Shown piece by piece: positions 16,786 to 26,337 of a stretch of 64,000 bases of DNA; the stretch's first letter is position 1, and each line of letters opens with the position of its first letter. The notes under the pieces were generated by a model. The model was given only the letters and a program-made list of their open reading frames with translations, ran no database searches and was not told where the DNA came from. The translations under genes and the position numbers were made by a program. The stretch is from PHAA01 sp034927445 (GTDB lineage Bacteria > Bacillota > Syntrophomonadia > Syntrophomonadales > Syntrophomonadaceae), in the NCBI GenBank assembly GCA_034927445.1, contig JAYFPZ010000014.1:62001-126000 (forward strand), read 5' to 3'.

Positions 16786-19700
16786 CTAACCCCCCTTCCT
16801 TTCATCGATGCCTAAAGCCCAATTTCCGGCAGAATTTTCCGAATCACAATTCCAAGGGGCATCCGGCCGGGGTTTGTTTTTATGAAGGGGGATTACGGAA
16901 TCTTCTGGGCCCAGCGGCAAATAATCTTTTCCGGGGCCGGAAGTTCTTAAGCTGTCCACGCGGCTTATTAATCCGGAGGACAACAATACCGTTATCAGAT
17001 CGCGGCAGCCCAGGGGATAGGTGCTGAAGATCCCCCGCAGCCAGGGAATATACATAATGCCCAGCATAAGGCCGGATGACAGCATGACCGAGGGAAGCAG
17101 ATATGAGTTCCGGGGGATTGATTCCCGGTTTACCTCTTCATTAATATACCTGCTGTCAAACACATTAAACATCTGGCATGATACCAGATTCGTCAGGGCC
17201 ATGGTTCGGGCCCGGCTTAAATTGCCGGGGCCGGTAAGCAAGCCATAGGCGAAAATACCCAAGGTGGTTGTACCGATGGTGCTTCCACGGGTTATGATGC
17301 GCCGGCGCAGGTGATTATCCAGTATCATTTGGCGGGGGTCTTCCGGCGGTTTTTGCATACATCCCGGATCGGGCGGGTCCATGCCCAGGGCCAGGGCCGG
17401 AATTCCTTCCGTTACCAGGTTGACCCACAGAATATGTCCGGGTTCCAGGGCGATGGGCAGGCCCAGCAGGGAACAGCCAGATACGGCAATGATTTCGCCC
17501 AGATTTCCCGCCAGTACATAGCGTATGAATTTTCTTATGTTGCCCCGGATGGCCCGGCCTTCCTCTATGGCGGTAATGATCGTGGCAAACGAATCATCCA
17601 TGAGGGTAATGCCGGAGGCTTCACGGGTCACGTCAGTTCCCATGCGCCCCATGGAGATACCGACGTGGGCCTCTTTTACCGCCGGCGCATCATTGATCCC
17701 GTCTCCGGTCATGACGACCACAAAGCCCTGTTTTTTGTAGGCTCGGACAATCCGAAGCTTCTGGGCGGGGGAAGCCCGGTAAATCAAGCCGATGCTGGCT
17801 ATGGACGCAGCCAGTACCTCATCGCTCATGGCGTCGATTTCATTGCCGCTTACCTGCCAACCCTGGTCCAGTATATCTATTTCGCGGGCAATGGCGGCGG
17901 CGGTCTGTTGTTGATCGCCGGTGATCATAGTAATCTTAACCCCCGCCTGCTTGCATTTTCTCGCGGCTTTCTTCACTTCGGGACGAGGCGGGTCCATCAT
18001 ACCGGCCAGACCGGTAAAAACCAGATCGGAAAACAGGGCTGCGGACAAGGTATCATCGCCCGGCAGGATTTTGTAGGCACAGGCAATGACGCGCAAGGCC
18101 CGGGCAGCCATGTCTTCCCCCATGGCCAAAATTTGATTTCGTCTTCTAAGAGTCAATTCTTTTTCTTCCTGATTACGGTACTCTAACGAGCAGTGTTCCA
18201 GCACCTGTTCGGGAGAGCCTTTTACAAACATGACGCGTTCTCCGTCTTCGGTCCGGAGCACTACTGCCATTAATCGGGTGTCCGACTCAAAGGGCACTTC
18301 GATTTCCCGCTGGGCGATGGCTTCCAGCCTGGCCTGATCAATACCGGCCTTTCGGGCCAGTACCAGCAAAGCGGCTTCGGTCGGGTCGCCCAGTACCTGC
18401 CATTGCCGGTCCTGCTCTTCGTACCAGAGGCAGGCATTGTTGCAAAGGGCTCCAATCAACAGCAGCTTGAACAGGGTATCTTCATGCTCAACCTCCAGGG
18501 GTATGGCTTCTTCAACCAAGTGTCCGGCGGGGTTATAGCCGGTTCCAGTAACATTGATGCAGCGATTTTCACAATAAAGCTCCGTAACTGTCATCTCGTT
18601 GCTGGTCAGAGTACCGGTCTTGTCCGAGCAAATAAGGGTGGCATAGGCCAGGGTTTCCACCACCGGCAGCCGCCGCACCACGGCATTTTTCCGGGCCATG
18701 CGCTGAACCCCGAAGGCCATGGATATGGTTATAATGGCCGGTAATCCTTCGGGAATAGCACCTACCGCCAGGCTGACACCGGTTCTCAGCATATTAAATA
18801 CGGCCTGGCCGCCCAGGATGCCAACCAAAGTAATTCCGGCGGAGACACCCAGACAAACGTAGGACAGGTCGCAGCCAAGTTTATCCAATTGCTTCTGCAG
18901 CGGGGTTTTATCCGATTCCATTGCCTCCAATGAAGCGGCTATCTTTCCCATCTCGGTATGGCTGCCGGTTTTAACCACAACCGCCCTGGCTCTGCCCCGG
19001 GTTACATAGGTACCCATGAATACCATATTATCTTGTTCAGCCAGGTTTAGAGCTTGATTTTGCCGGGGCAGGAATTGCTTGCTGACTGCATTTGATTCTC
19101 CCGTCAACATCTCTTCCTTGACTTCCAGATTGCTGCCGGCAACCAACCGGCAATCGGCCGGTACCAGGCTGCCCGGTTCCAGCAGGACGATATCACCGGG
19201 AACCAGTTCGCTGGATGCAACCCGGTTCTGCCGGCCTTCCCGGATAACAATGGCTTCCGGGGATGCCAGTTGTTTTAAGCCGGCCAAAGACTCTTCGGCG
19301 CGATTTTCCTGAACCATACCCACCATTGCTTCCATCAGCACGATTACCAGTATACTGACGGCATCCGCCAACTGGCCCATTAACAGCGAAATCCCGCCGG
19401 CCCCCAGGAGCAGGCGGGTCATCATATTAAATTGCCCCAGGAACAGGGACAGCTTGGAGGGACGCGGGCTTTCCGCAAAATGGTTGGCGCCGAAAGTATG
19501 CAAGCGGGTTTGACAATCAGCCCTATTTAATCCGGTTTGGGAGTTGGACGACAAACATTGGATTACGTCTTCGGCGGCCATTTCATACCATAGATCCTGA
19601 GAGCCTTTCACTCTGCCGGGGATCTGTAACTGAGCGGCTGCTTCATTAAGCGTAGTTTTCAGGGCAGGGCAGACATTACGGTTTGATCCCTGGCCCGGCA

Positions 19701-19932
19701 GGGCCAGAATATGTTCGATATGTTTGAGCAGGGAGGAGGAATTAAGTATTTGGACATCATAATAAACAAGTATGCTCCCGATAGCAGGGTTGACCGAACA
19801 TTTAAACACGCCCGTAATACTATATATTTTTGCCTGCATCACCCGGTACAGCTGAAAATTATTTTTACTAAACGGCAGGTGTAGGCGTATCCTGCCCGGG
19901 ATGGAATGTCTGCAACGGATTATGGGAGGCAA
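16786..19932 (-). CDS. P2A-type cation (Ca2+-like) transporting ATPase with N-terminal HMA-like domain
   Basis: This ATP-driven cation pump has 1048 aa. Residues 1-80 form an HMA-like domain (RHSIPGRIRLHLP, no CxxC). The cation-ATPase N-terminal region follows, then TGES near 277 in the actuator, PEGLP near 394 in helix M4, DKTGT near 437 as the phosphorylation site, MITGD and TGDGINDAP in the P domain, and the C-terminal helices. Ca-site residues look conserved: PEGL in M4, AGNLGE in M5 and NLVTEG in M6, where SERCA has NLVTD. The TTG at 19932 has AAGGTGG upstream. It heads, with two small upstream genes, an operon that also carries the degenerate paralog. Fusion of the HMA-like domain to a Ca-type pump is unusual. 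Confidence 0.9.
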   Translation of the reverse strand: MPPIIRCRHSIPGRIRLHLPFSKNNFQLYRVMQAKIYSITGVFKCSVNPAIGSILVYYDVQILNSSSLLKHIEHILALPGQGSNRNVCPALKTTLNEAAAQLQIPGRVKGSQDLWYEMAAEDVIQCLSSNSQTGLNRADCQTRLHTFGANHFAESPRPSKLSLFLGQFNMMTRLLLGAGGISLLMGQLADAVSILVIVLMEAMVGMVQENRAEESLAGLKQLASPEAIVIREGRQNRVASSELVPGDIVLLEPGSLVPADCRLVAGSNLEVKEEMLTGESNAVSKQFLPRQNQALNLAEQDNMVFMGTYVTRGRARAVVVKTGSHTEMGKIAASLEAMESDKTPLQKQLDKLGCDLSYVCLGVSAGITLVGILGGQAVFNMLRTGVSLAVGAIPEGLPAIITISMAFGVQRMARKNAVVRRLPVVETLAYATLICSDKTGTLTSNEMTVTELYCENRCINVTGTGYNPAGHLVEEAIPLEVEHEDTLFKLLLIGALCNNACLWYEEQDRQWQVLGDPTEAALLVLARKAGIDQARLEAIAQREIEVPFESDTRLMAVVLRTEDGERVMFVKGSPEQVLEHCSLEYRNQEEKELTLRRRNQILAMGEDMAARALRVIACAYKILPGDDTLSAALFSDLVFTGLAGMMDPPRPEVKKAARKCKQAGVKITMITGDQQQTAAAIAREIDILDQGWQVSGNEIDAMSDEVLAASIASIGLIYRASPAQKLRIVRAYKKQGFVVVMTGDGINDAPAVKEAHVGISMGRMGTDVTREASGITLMDDSFATIITAIEEGRAIRGNIRKFIRYVLAGNLGEIIAVSGCSLLGLPIALEPGHILWVNLVTEGIPALALGMDPPDPGCMQKPPEDPRQMILDNHLRRRIITRGSTIGTTTLGIFAYGLLTGPGNLSRARTMALTNLVSCQMFNVFDSRYINEEVNRESIPRNSYLLPSVMLSSGLMLGIMYIPWLRGIFSTYPLGCRDLITVLLSSGLISRVDSLRTSGPGKDYLPLGPEDSVIPLHKNKPRPDAPWNCDSENSAGNWALGIDERKGG

Positions 19933-20027
19933 TTCGGTTCCACCTTTCTGAAATCAAAGCTAATTTTCAGTATAACCGGATGCAGAAAATTTTATGCGGT
20001 CAGCAGGGCAGGTTGTCAGCCGCAATT

Positions 20028-20261
20028 TTAGGGCCGAAATCGCAGAAGTGATATCCCCCGCAGCAGGTTTTGGCCCGAACGCACACTCTGGGATTTGATG
20101 TATCCCCAAAATTCTCCGATGAATTCCTCCCAAATGCCGGTAACTTCCGACCAGGCTCCGGGATTTTCCAACTTAATCTTGACACTGGCATCAACCGCTT
20201 GTTTGATAAGCAGAATGGCCTGCTGCAGATGGGTTCGAAGTATATTCATATCGTCAGACAA
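20028..20261 (-). CDS. Small helical protein of the P-type ATPase operon, unknown
   Basis: I do not recognise this gene. The 77 aa product is predicted to be amphipathic and helical (TTG start at 20261; AGGTGAG upstream). It has a Trp-rich middle (WEEFIGEFWGY) and a basic end. It begins 16 nt after the upstream scaffold-like gene and ends about 95 nt before the Ca-type ATPase. An ATG four codons in is the alternative start. A role with the pump is guessed from the operon only. Confidence 0.5.
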   Translation of the reverse strand: MSDDMNILRTHLQQAILLIKQAVDASVKIKLENPGAWSEVTGIWEEFIGEFWGYIKSQSVRSGQNLLRGISLLRFRP

Positions 20262-20276
20262 TTATCTCACCTGCCT

Positions 20277-21101
20277 CTATAGATCAGGGCTTAAATCACT
20301 GGCGCCGCTGTGGGCTATTTGTTGATCCAGCAGATCCTTGCTCCGTTCAAATTGGGCTTCGGCAATAACGTCCTGCAGGTCCTCGGTAAGGCCGGAAAAG
20401 AAGCTCTGTATGTTTTCAGCGGCTTCCATGCTCTCCCGTACCAGCCCTTTAAACAACGGCTGCAAGCTCTTGCGGGCGGTGGGCCAAAGTATAAGGGCCA
20501 GGCCAGCGGCCATCACTCCATACTTGAAGCTTCTGCCTTCAGGGGATGCCAGCCAGTCACCCAATTTTCCCCTTAAAGTACCCCGCCCCTGCAATCCCTG
20601 CACTGCCTGCAAAATCTGAGACCGGGTATAGCCCTGGGCTTCCGCCTCTCGCATCAAGTCCTGCAAAATCATCCGTCCGTATCCCTGGGGATGCGTCTGC
20701 CAGTGACGCTGATAAATTCCCTGGGCTTGGAGATCAAGTTCCAACTCGCGTCTTAGTTCATCCAAAAGCTGACGTTCGGTCAATGGAGGTCTTTTTTGAC
20801 GACGGTCGCCAATCAGGGGCAGTCCTTGCATGCGTTCATCCAATTCCCCCAGGATGTCGTTTTTAAAATCCTGCCATGCTTCCCGGCCTTCATTCAGACG
20901 ACTGGAGATTGGTCCCTCCGCTCTTTGCTGTCTCATCCTCTCACGGTATTCCAATTCATCCAACAGTTCTTCTCTCAAATTGCCGAGCATCTTGCCCTTG
21001 GCTGGCTGCCCGCGGTAGTCGGACATCATGATTTCACTCCGCAATTGTTCTTTGAGATCCTCATATTCTGATAGATCCTTGCTTGTTTGTGTGTTTCTCA
21101 T
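20277..21101 (-). CDS. Single-helix membrane protein with charged helical region, P-type ATPase-associated
   Basis: This 274 aa protein has a long, highly charged, Arg/Glu/Gln-rich helical first part (about 1-175, coiled-coil-like). One membrane segment follows at about 192-210 (YGVMAAGLALILWP), then an amphipathic tail (ESMEAAENIQSFFSGLTEDLQDVIAEAQFE). The tail resembles the helical anchor region of small metal-pump partner proteins (DUF5132 and the mycobacterial DUF1490/PacL type). It is first in an operon with the Ca-type pump and diverges from a smaller protein of similar layout at 21266. GGTGAAAGG precedes the ATG. Function as a pump scaffold is inference. Confidence 0.62.
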   Translation of the reverse strand: MRNTQTSKDLSEYEDLKEQLRSEIMMSDYRGQPAKGKMLGNLREELLDELEYRERMRQQRAEGPISSRLNEGREAWQDFKNDILGELDERMQGLPLIGDRRQKRPPLTERQLLDELRRELELDLQAQGIYQRHWQTHPQGYGRMILQDLMREAEAQGYTRSQILQAVQGLQGRGTLRGKLGDWLASPEGRSFKYGVMAAGLALILWPTARKSLQPLFKGLVRESMEAAENIQSFFSGLTEDLQDVIAEAQFERSKDLLDQQIAHSGASDLSPDL

Positions 21102-21265
21102 CCTTTCACCTCATCTTTTTAATATGGAAGCAAAAATATATAATCCCATTATTGCCCACATATTTCCATGCTATGCAGCACTTTCTAGAAAAAATAAAAA
21201 GTTCATAAATAAATTAAAATGTTTGGGTACAAGATAAATAGAAATGAAAATGTGAGGTGTATGAA

Positions 21266-21634
21266 TTGAATCCAGCATTATTTAGAATTGCAGCAGGTGC
21301 AGCCCTGGGTTATTTCATTTTAAAAAAGGCGGGTAAACCTTTGCACCGGCTGGCGGTAAATACTACCAAAGGAGTATTGGATATAGGCGGTTGCGTAGCT
21401 GCCACCGGAAATGCGGTATACCATGGCTGGCAGGATATCGTAGAGGAAGCTAAAACGGAAATTGAAGAAAAAAGGGTGAGCCGAACGGGAGAAAACGCAG
21501 CCGGTTCAGTCATGGACAAAGTATCGGATAATGTTGCCGGCTATATGCATAAGGCGGCGGAAACTATTGAAAATATGGCAGATCGCATGGAATACCGCGA
21601 CAACCGGGAGGAGAATCCGGTCCCATCCGAGTAA
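21266..21634 (+). CDS. Small membrane-anchored helical protein (DUF5132/PacL-like)
   Basis: This 122 aa protein has an N-terminal small-residue membrane helix (LFRIAAGAALGYFILKKAG) and an amphipathic helical region ending in WQDIVEEAKTEIEEK, then a polar tail. The helix plus D-[IV]-[VI]-x-EA tail is shared with the 274 aa protein encoded divergently and resembles mycobacterial PacL/DUF1490 pump-associated proteins. The TTG at 21266 has GTGAGGTG 6 nt upstream; a GTG at 21257 would overlap that site. No His-rich metal tail is seen, unlike PacL1. It ends 15 nt from the convergent gene. Confidence 0.6.
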   Translation: MNPALFRIAAGAALGYFILKKAGKPLHRLAVNTTKGVLDIGGCVAATGNAVYHGWQDIVEEAKTEIEEKRVSRTGENAAGSVMDKVSDNVAGYMHKAAETIENMADRMEYRDNREENPVPSE

Positions 21635-21649
21635 AAATACAATTTTTAT

Positions 21650-22363
21650 TTAGCCGGCCTGGTGGAGTATTTCCCCGGCATATAGATCAGTGTGCGGCAA
21701 TGGCTGCAGGCTTTGGCGCAAGTATTGTTCACGCTGATCGAATTGCCGATAGGTATCTGGAATAATATGATCGAGAAGATGTCTGGTCAATCTCTGCTCG
21801 ATCAAATATAAAATACCGTTAATTTGTTGAAATAATAAAGCCTGCAGTTTAGACTGCTGCAGATTATAATGATTGCCTGAATCCGATACCGTATTGGCTA
21901 ACAGCCATCCTTTAAAATCACCGAATGCCATGGAACAGCAGCTTTGTTTCACTTCTTCCGCCAATTCTAAACTGAGTGCAGCCCGGCTTAATTCCAGCAG
22001 ATATTTCTCAGAGCGTTTATAATTCCAAGCCGTATCAAACGGTGCCATGCCGGCGGGAAAACTTATAGTGTGCTCCTCAAAATGGGTCTGCAATGCTTTC
22101 GTAATCTGATACCAGATTTGTTCAAGATCGGCAGAAGTTATGAATAGGCTTAAGGCTTCCTTGACGCGCTTTTTATTCATGGAGCTGGTCTCGATAAGCT
22201 GCTGCATATGCTGAAATTTTGACAATGCCCATTCATGGCATATTTGGGTTACCATCTTAATTGTTTCAGAGACCAACTGATCCGCACACCGGGTATTGGA
22301 TTCGATACTGTTCCTGATTTCCTCAAAGGCCGAATACCTAGCATTTTGATCAAAAGTTTGCAC
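21650..22363 (-). CDS. Helical cytoplasmic protein of unknown function
   Basis: I do not recognise this gene. The 237 aa product has no signal or membrane segment and is predicted to be almost all helix. The GTG at 22363 is preceded by GGAGGTAATAATAC, a strong ribosome site. It lies inside the P-type ATPase island, downstream of the terminator of the 700 aa ATPase-like gene, and so is probably its own unit. No catalytic motif is visible. Confidence 0.55.
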   Translation of the reverse strand: MQTFDQNARYSAFEEIRNSIESNTRCADQLVSETIKMVTQICHEWALSKFQHMQQLIETSSMNKKRVKEALSLFITSADLEQIWYQITKALQTHFEEHTISFPAGMAPFDTAWNYKRSEKYLLELSRAALSLELAEEVKQSCCSMAFGDFKGWLLANTVSDSGNHYNLQQSKLQALLFQQINGILYLIEQRLTRHLLDHIIPDTYRQFDQREQYLRQSLQPLPHTDLYAGEILHQAG

Positions 22364-22477
22364 GTATTATTACCTCCGCTATATATCTTTGCAACTATAT
22401 ACAGTATAGGTTGATTTTCTAAAGGGAATGGACGGTTAATGTAAAAGTTATGCATTCAAATGTAAAAAATTTATTAA

Positions 22478-22500
22478 TAAAAAAAGCAGCTTGTCGCTGC
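22478..22500 (-). terminator. Intrinsic terminator after the 700 aa ATPase-like gene
   Basis: Read on the minus strand, GCAGC-GACAA-GCTGC is followed by seven T. It lies 75 bp beyond the stop of the ATPase-like gene at 22575-24677 and separates it from the helical protein gene. Confidence 0.75.
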
Positions 22501-22574
22501 CTCCGACCGTCCAAAAGCCCAATAGCATTTAGCCCGGTCTGCCTATATCCAATATAAAATTATAAGTTTTGCGG

Positions 22575-24677
22575 TTAGATTCGCAATATTCGGGAAGAAT
22601 TTATCAGTACGCCCAGAGTTCCCAGATTGGCAATGATAGTGGAAGCCAGCGGATTTAACACCCCCCCGATGGCCAGGACAAGACTTGAATAGTTGGTGCC
22701 GGAGGCGATAATAAGATTTTGCTGCGCGATTATCTCACAAAGACGGGCCACATATATGGATTCAGTCAGTCCTTTAAATTCCCCGTCCGCCAGTACGATA
22801 TCAACTGCCTCCAGAACCGCTTTTTCTTTGGAGCGGGACATACATATGCCGATATCGGCTCTGCGCATGGCGGCGACATCATTAATACCGTCTCCCACCA
22901 TGGATACAATCCGCCCCTGATCCTGGAGCTCCGCCACAATACCGGCTTTTTCCTCCGGCAGTTTTTGACTCCATATTTGCGTAATCCCCAGGGCCCGTCC
23001 CAGATTTTGAGCGGCTTCATCCGTATCGCCCGTAATAATACCTATATGGTCAACCCCCTGCAAGTGGAGGTCTTCTATCAGCTGCCGGCTGTAGGGCCGA
23101 ATATCATCTATCAAACCGATAACACCGGCAACCTGATTATCCACGGCGACAAAAACCGTACTCTGCCCCAGATGATTTAAACGCCTGCTTTTATATTCGG
23201 CTGGCTGCAGAGGAATGCCTTCCTTTTCCATAAAACGCTGGTTGCCAACCCTGACCTGTTTGCCTTCCACAACCCCTTTCACTCCTTGGCCGACAAATAT
23301 CTGCTGCTGCCGGGTCGGAGGCAGGGATATACCCTGGGCCAGGGCCTGGGCTAAGATTGACTGTCCTGCCGGCCGGTCCACCTGCTGTTCACAGGCTGCC
23401 GACAAGCGGATGATGTCCCCGGATGTGTATTCGGGCTGAACCGGCAGCACATCCTTCACCTGGGAGAGAGTTCCGGTCAGGGTTCCGGTTTTATCAAAAA
23501 GTACAGTGTCACTTTCCTTAAGAAGCTGAAGACTGTTTAAATCTTTGATCAGGACCCCCGCTTGGGAGAGTCGGGCCAAACCAAACCGGTAGACGGCGGC
23601 CGCCGACAAACTGGCGGCTGACGGATTGCATGCCAGCAGGACAGCCAGACTTCGTTCAAAACTTCGGTTCCACAGGAAGACTCCCAAAGCGGCTGCGAGC
23701 GCTACCTTGGTAATCTGCCGGGTAAAGTTTTCAACTCCATAGATTTCCGCGGGAAGTACCGGCGCTAGGGGAAGAGCCGACTCGCTTGGTTCCTCCTCCC
23801 AGTCTTCGGGTTCTATCAGTAACTTCCCGGCTAAAACCCATGATCCGCTCAAAGCCTTTTCGCCTTCATACTTTAGAACCGGTAAGGGACTTCCGGTTGC
23901 GCTGGATTCATCCAGAATAGCGGTCCCTTGCACGATTGTGCCGCCCTGGTTAATTTGCTGGCCTTTCTCAAAATAGCTTTGGGTCTGGTTTGCCCAATTC
24001 AAGTTGGCCGGCCCCGTCAAGTTCAACCGGTTTAAGATTTTTTCCAGTTCCTTCTCCGATAAACGCAGGGTTCGAGCCTGAACAAAGGCGGTGGCATAAC
24101 TGCAAAACAGTACTAAAAGGCCCAATAAATCTCTACGCAGAATCAGAAAGAAACATCCGGTCAGACCCAGCCAAAAGTCATGCCCGGGTCGTTTTAAGAA
24201 AGGGATTTTTTGCCAGCCGCTGCGAAAAAAAGGATATGAACTTACGAGAATGGCGGCCGCACTTAGATTAAACAACCAGGGCGGGCTGGACTTTGCCCCC
24301 CTTCCCAGCAGCCGGTTAACCATAAGGCCTAAAACCGCCAGGGCCAGGCCGGCTAAGCGCAAGCCCTGCCAGCCTAGGGGCAAATCTTCCGGCTCGTCAG
24401 CTTTTTCCATGCGCACCGGAGGTTGGGATTTTTTTTGATTGCTTTGAAATGTATGAATATTATACAGTATCTGATCCCGGGCCGCTTTTTTCTCGTTATA
24501 AACGATTAAGGCCCTGCCGGTAGCGGGGTTGCATTTAGCTGCCATAAGATCGGGAATACCGGCCAGATGCTTCTCCAGGGCCTGACTGAGCGTTGGGTTG
24601 CGGCAAATCTCGGGTACAAAGATCCTTATTCGCCCCGGTATATGGTGATAATGCTTATTCCTGCCCGAAAAGAACAA
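22575..24677 (-). CDS. P1B-type ATPase-like protein with altered actuator and metal site
   Basis: This 700 aa membrane protein starts with an HMA-like domain (HHIPGRIRIFVPE, no CxxC). It keeps the phosphorylation site DKTGTLTG (395-402), ITGD (548-551), GDGIND (595-600) and the nucleotide-domain GQGVKG. Three usual motifs differ: TGES is TGSP (261-264), so the dephosphorylating Glu is missing; the HP motif is RP (435-436); and the membrane CPC site is CNP (350-352). It may pump slowly, transport something unusual, or act as a stalled sensor. The TTG at 24677 has AAGGAGG upstream. It is transcribed alone, with a terminator after it, near the Ca-type pump operon. Confidence 0.82.
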   Translation of the reverse strand: MFFSGRNKHYHHIPGRIRIFVPEICRNPTLSQALEKHLAGIPDLMAAKCNPATGRALIVYNEKKAARDQILYNIHTFQSNQKKSQPPVRMEKADEPEDLPLGWQGLRLAGLALAVLGLMVNRLLGRGAKSSPPWLFNLSAAAILVSSYPFFRSGWQKIPFLKRPGHDFWLGLTGCFFLILRRDLLGLLVLFCSYATAFVQARTLRLSEKELEKILNRLNLTGPANLNWANQTQSYFEKGQQINQGGTIVQGTAILDESSATGSPLPVLKYEGEKALSGSWVLAGKLLIEPEDWEEEPSESALPLAPVLPAEIYGVENFTRQITKVALAAALGVFLWNRSFERSLAVLLACNPSAASLSAAAVYRFGLARLSQAGVLIKDLNSLQLLKESDTVLFDKTGTLTGTLSQVKDVLPVQPEYTSGDIIRLSAACEQQVDRPAGQSILAQALAQGISLPPTRQQQIFVGQGVKGVVEGKQVRVGNQRFMEKEGIPLQPAEYKSRRLNHLGQSTVFVAVDNQVAGVIGLIDDIRPYSRQLIEDLHLQGVDHIGIITGDTDEAAQNLGRALGITQIWSQKLPEEKAGIVAELQDQGRIVSMVGDGINDVAAMRRADIGICMSRSKEKAVLEAVDIVLADGEFKGLTESIYVARLCEIIAQQNLIIASGTNYSSLVLAIGGVLNPLASTIIANLGTLGVLINSSRILRI

Positions 24678-25167
24678 ACCAATCCTCCTTATGCTGTTTT
24701 AGTATTATTTTCTACCGGCGCTTAACTTAATATGCAGAAGCCGCCTCTTTTAAATTGCCCTTAAATTATGTCAATGATTATTTTAAAAATAACATGCGGA
24801 GTTGAACCTGCAACCCGGTTCCTGCACGACCTGCCGGAGGTTAACCTTGGGGCCAGGCTACAATTAATTTTTGCTGCAGTTTATTGCTGGATGAGCGGAA
24901 ATCCGCCCGTTAAAACCAACCGGGGTTCGACTCCCTTATGCCTAAGCTATTTTTTCCGGATCATGACGATCAGGCAGCAGGATTATTAACTAGCCCGTCG
25001 AAATATCTTTCTAACTATACAAAAATTACCATTATAGACTAAGCACCATTTTTTATAATTCTATCCATATAATTCATAAAACATTATTTCCTGCCGATAA
25101 ATATATTATAGCTAAAATCAATGTGGGATTAGTTGCGGCAAGCGGTAATTAACTGGGGGAAAGACGG
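24678..25167. other. 490-bp gap without a supported gene
   Basis: This holds the divergent leaders of the ATPase-like and membrane GGDEF genes. A stretch at 24921-24943 (GGGGTTCGACTCCC) looks like a tRNA T-arm, but no matching acceptor or anticodon arm was found. GCGGA-AA-TCCGC forms a small hairpin near 24897-24908. I see no coding sequence of note. Confidence 0.4.
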
Positions 25168-26337
25168 TTGCATTCAAATGTCGGGAGATATTTTGAGCAT
25201 AAAATCTGCCTGCTTAAAAGTAAATGGCATAAAATACCTGAGGAATTTCGGGATGAATTTAACCGTGATTTATTAAAAACGGATCTATATCGTGGCAAGC
25301 TGGTGGCAATTGCTTTGCTGATTGCTTCAATTCCCTTGTTATATATCGATTATCTCAATTATATGGGAGGCTTGTGGGACATTATTCCCGGTTACCGTTT
25401 GCTATTCTATTGTCATTTCCTATTGGCTTTGATTATGTTTATACCTTTAATTATTATCCCCACCTTCAGGTTCCGCTCGGAATACTGGACATTTCAATGG
25501 CAGCGCATCGGGATTATTTATTTCTTCTTTTTATGTCTGGCAGTGGCCGTGTCTATTTCCCTGGCAGATCAAAAAATACATGGTGCCATAACTGCATATC
25601 TAATCGGGGTCCTGGGATTTGCAGCTATCGTATATATAAAACCGGTAACCAGCCTGTTGCTTTATCTGACCTCTCTGGGTTTGTTTTTTGCGGGGCTGTC
25701 GAAGGTTCAAACCAATCCCCAGGTTTTACAAGGACATTACATCAACAGCGCTTTTATGGTGGCGATTGGGTGGATCGTTTCCGCTGCTGTATACAGCACT
25801 AAAGTAAACGATTTCTTGAATAAAAAAGGCCTGGAGTTCTATGCTAATTTTGATTATCTCACCGGCTGCCTCAACCGGCGGGCATTTATCAAGCGGCTGG
25901 ATGAGGAGATGGCAAGGGCCAAGCGCGAGCAAACCCCTATAGCAATTGTGCTGGTCGATATCGACCTTTTTAAGCAGGTCAACGATAAATTCGGCCACCA
26001 GGCTGGAGATTTGGTTTTGAAACAGCTTATTGAATGCTTTAATTACTCATCCCGAAAATATGATTTTATCGGACGCTTTGGCGGAGAGGAGTTTATAATC
26101 TGTTTACCCAATACCGCTCTCCAGGCTGCATCGGAGGTAGCCGAACGGTTCCGCCGTGTAATTGAAAACACCCGGGTGATTTTCAACACCAATCAAATTA
26201 ATATTACGGTAAGCTTGGGGGTAGCCGCCCTGGAACCCGCCCATAATGAGAATGTGGATAAATTTATCTCCCGGGCGGACACCGCCATGTATCAGGCGAA
26301 ATTAAAACGCAACAATGTTTGTTTATCCAATCATTAA
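25168..26337 (+). CDS. Membrane-bound GGDEF diguanylate cyclase
   Basis: This is a probable c-di-GMP synthase. The N-terminal half (about 50-215) has five to six membrane helices with short loops, a MASE-like sensor of unknown signal. The C-terminal GGDEF domain (about 225-389) has DYLTGCLNRRAF at its start, the active-site GGEEF, and an inhibitory RxxD (RKYD) five residues before it, so product feedback is expected. The TTG at 25168 follows GGGGGAAAG. It stands alone at the left end of the signalling island. Confidence 0.9.
   Translation: MHSNVGRYFEHKICLLKSKWHKIPEEFRDEFNRDLLKTDLYRGKLVAIALLIASIPLLYIDYLNYMGGLWDIIPGYRLLFYCHFLLALIMFIPLIIIPTFRFRSEYWTFQWQRIGIIYFFFLCLAVAVSISLADQKIHGAITAYLIGVLGFAAIVYIKPVTSLLLYLTSLGLFFAGLSKVQTNPQVLQGHYINSAFMVAIGWIVSAAVYSTKVNDFLNKKGLEFYANFDYLTGCLNRRAFIKRLDEEMARAKREQTPIAIVLVDIDLFKQVNDKFGHQAGDLVLKQLIECFNYSSRKYDFIGRFGGEEFIICLPNTALQAASEVAERFRRVIENTRVIFNTNQINITVSLGVAALEPAHNENVDKFISRADTAMYQAKLKRNNVCLSNH

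Noticed and set aside
24919..24943. tRNA T-arm-like sequence (GGGGTTCGACTCCC)
   Set aside because: No matching acceptor stem, D-arm or anticodon arm could be placed within 100 bp on either side.
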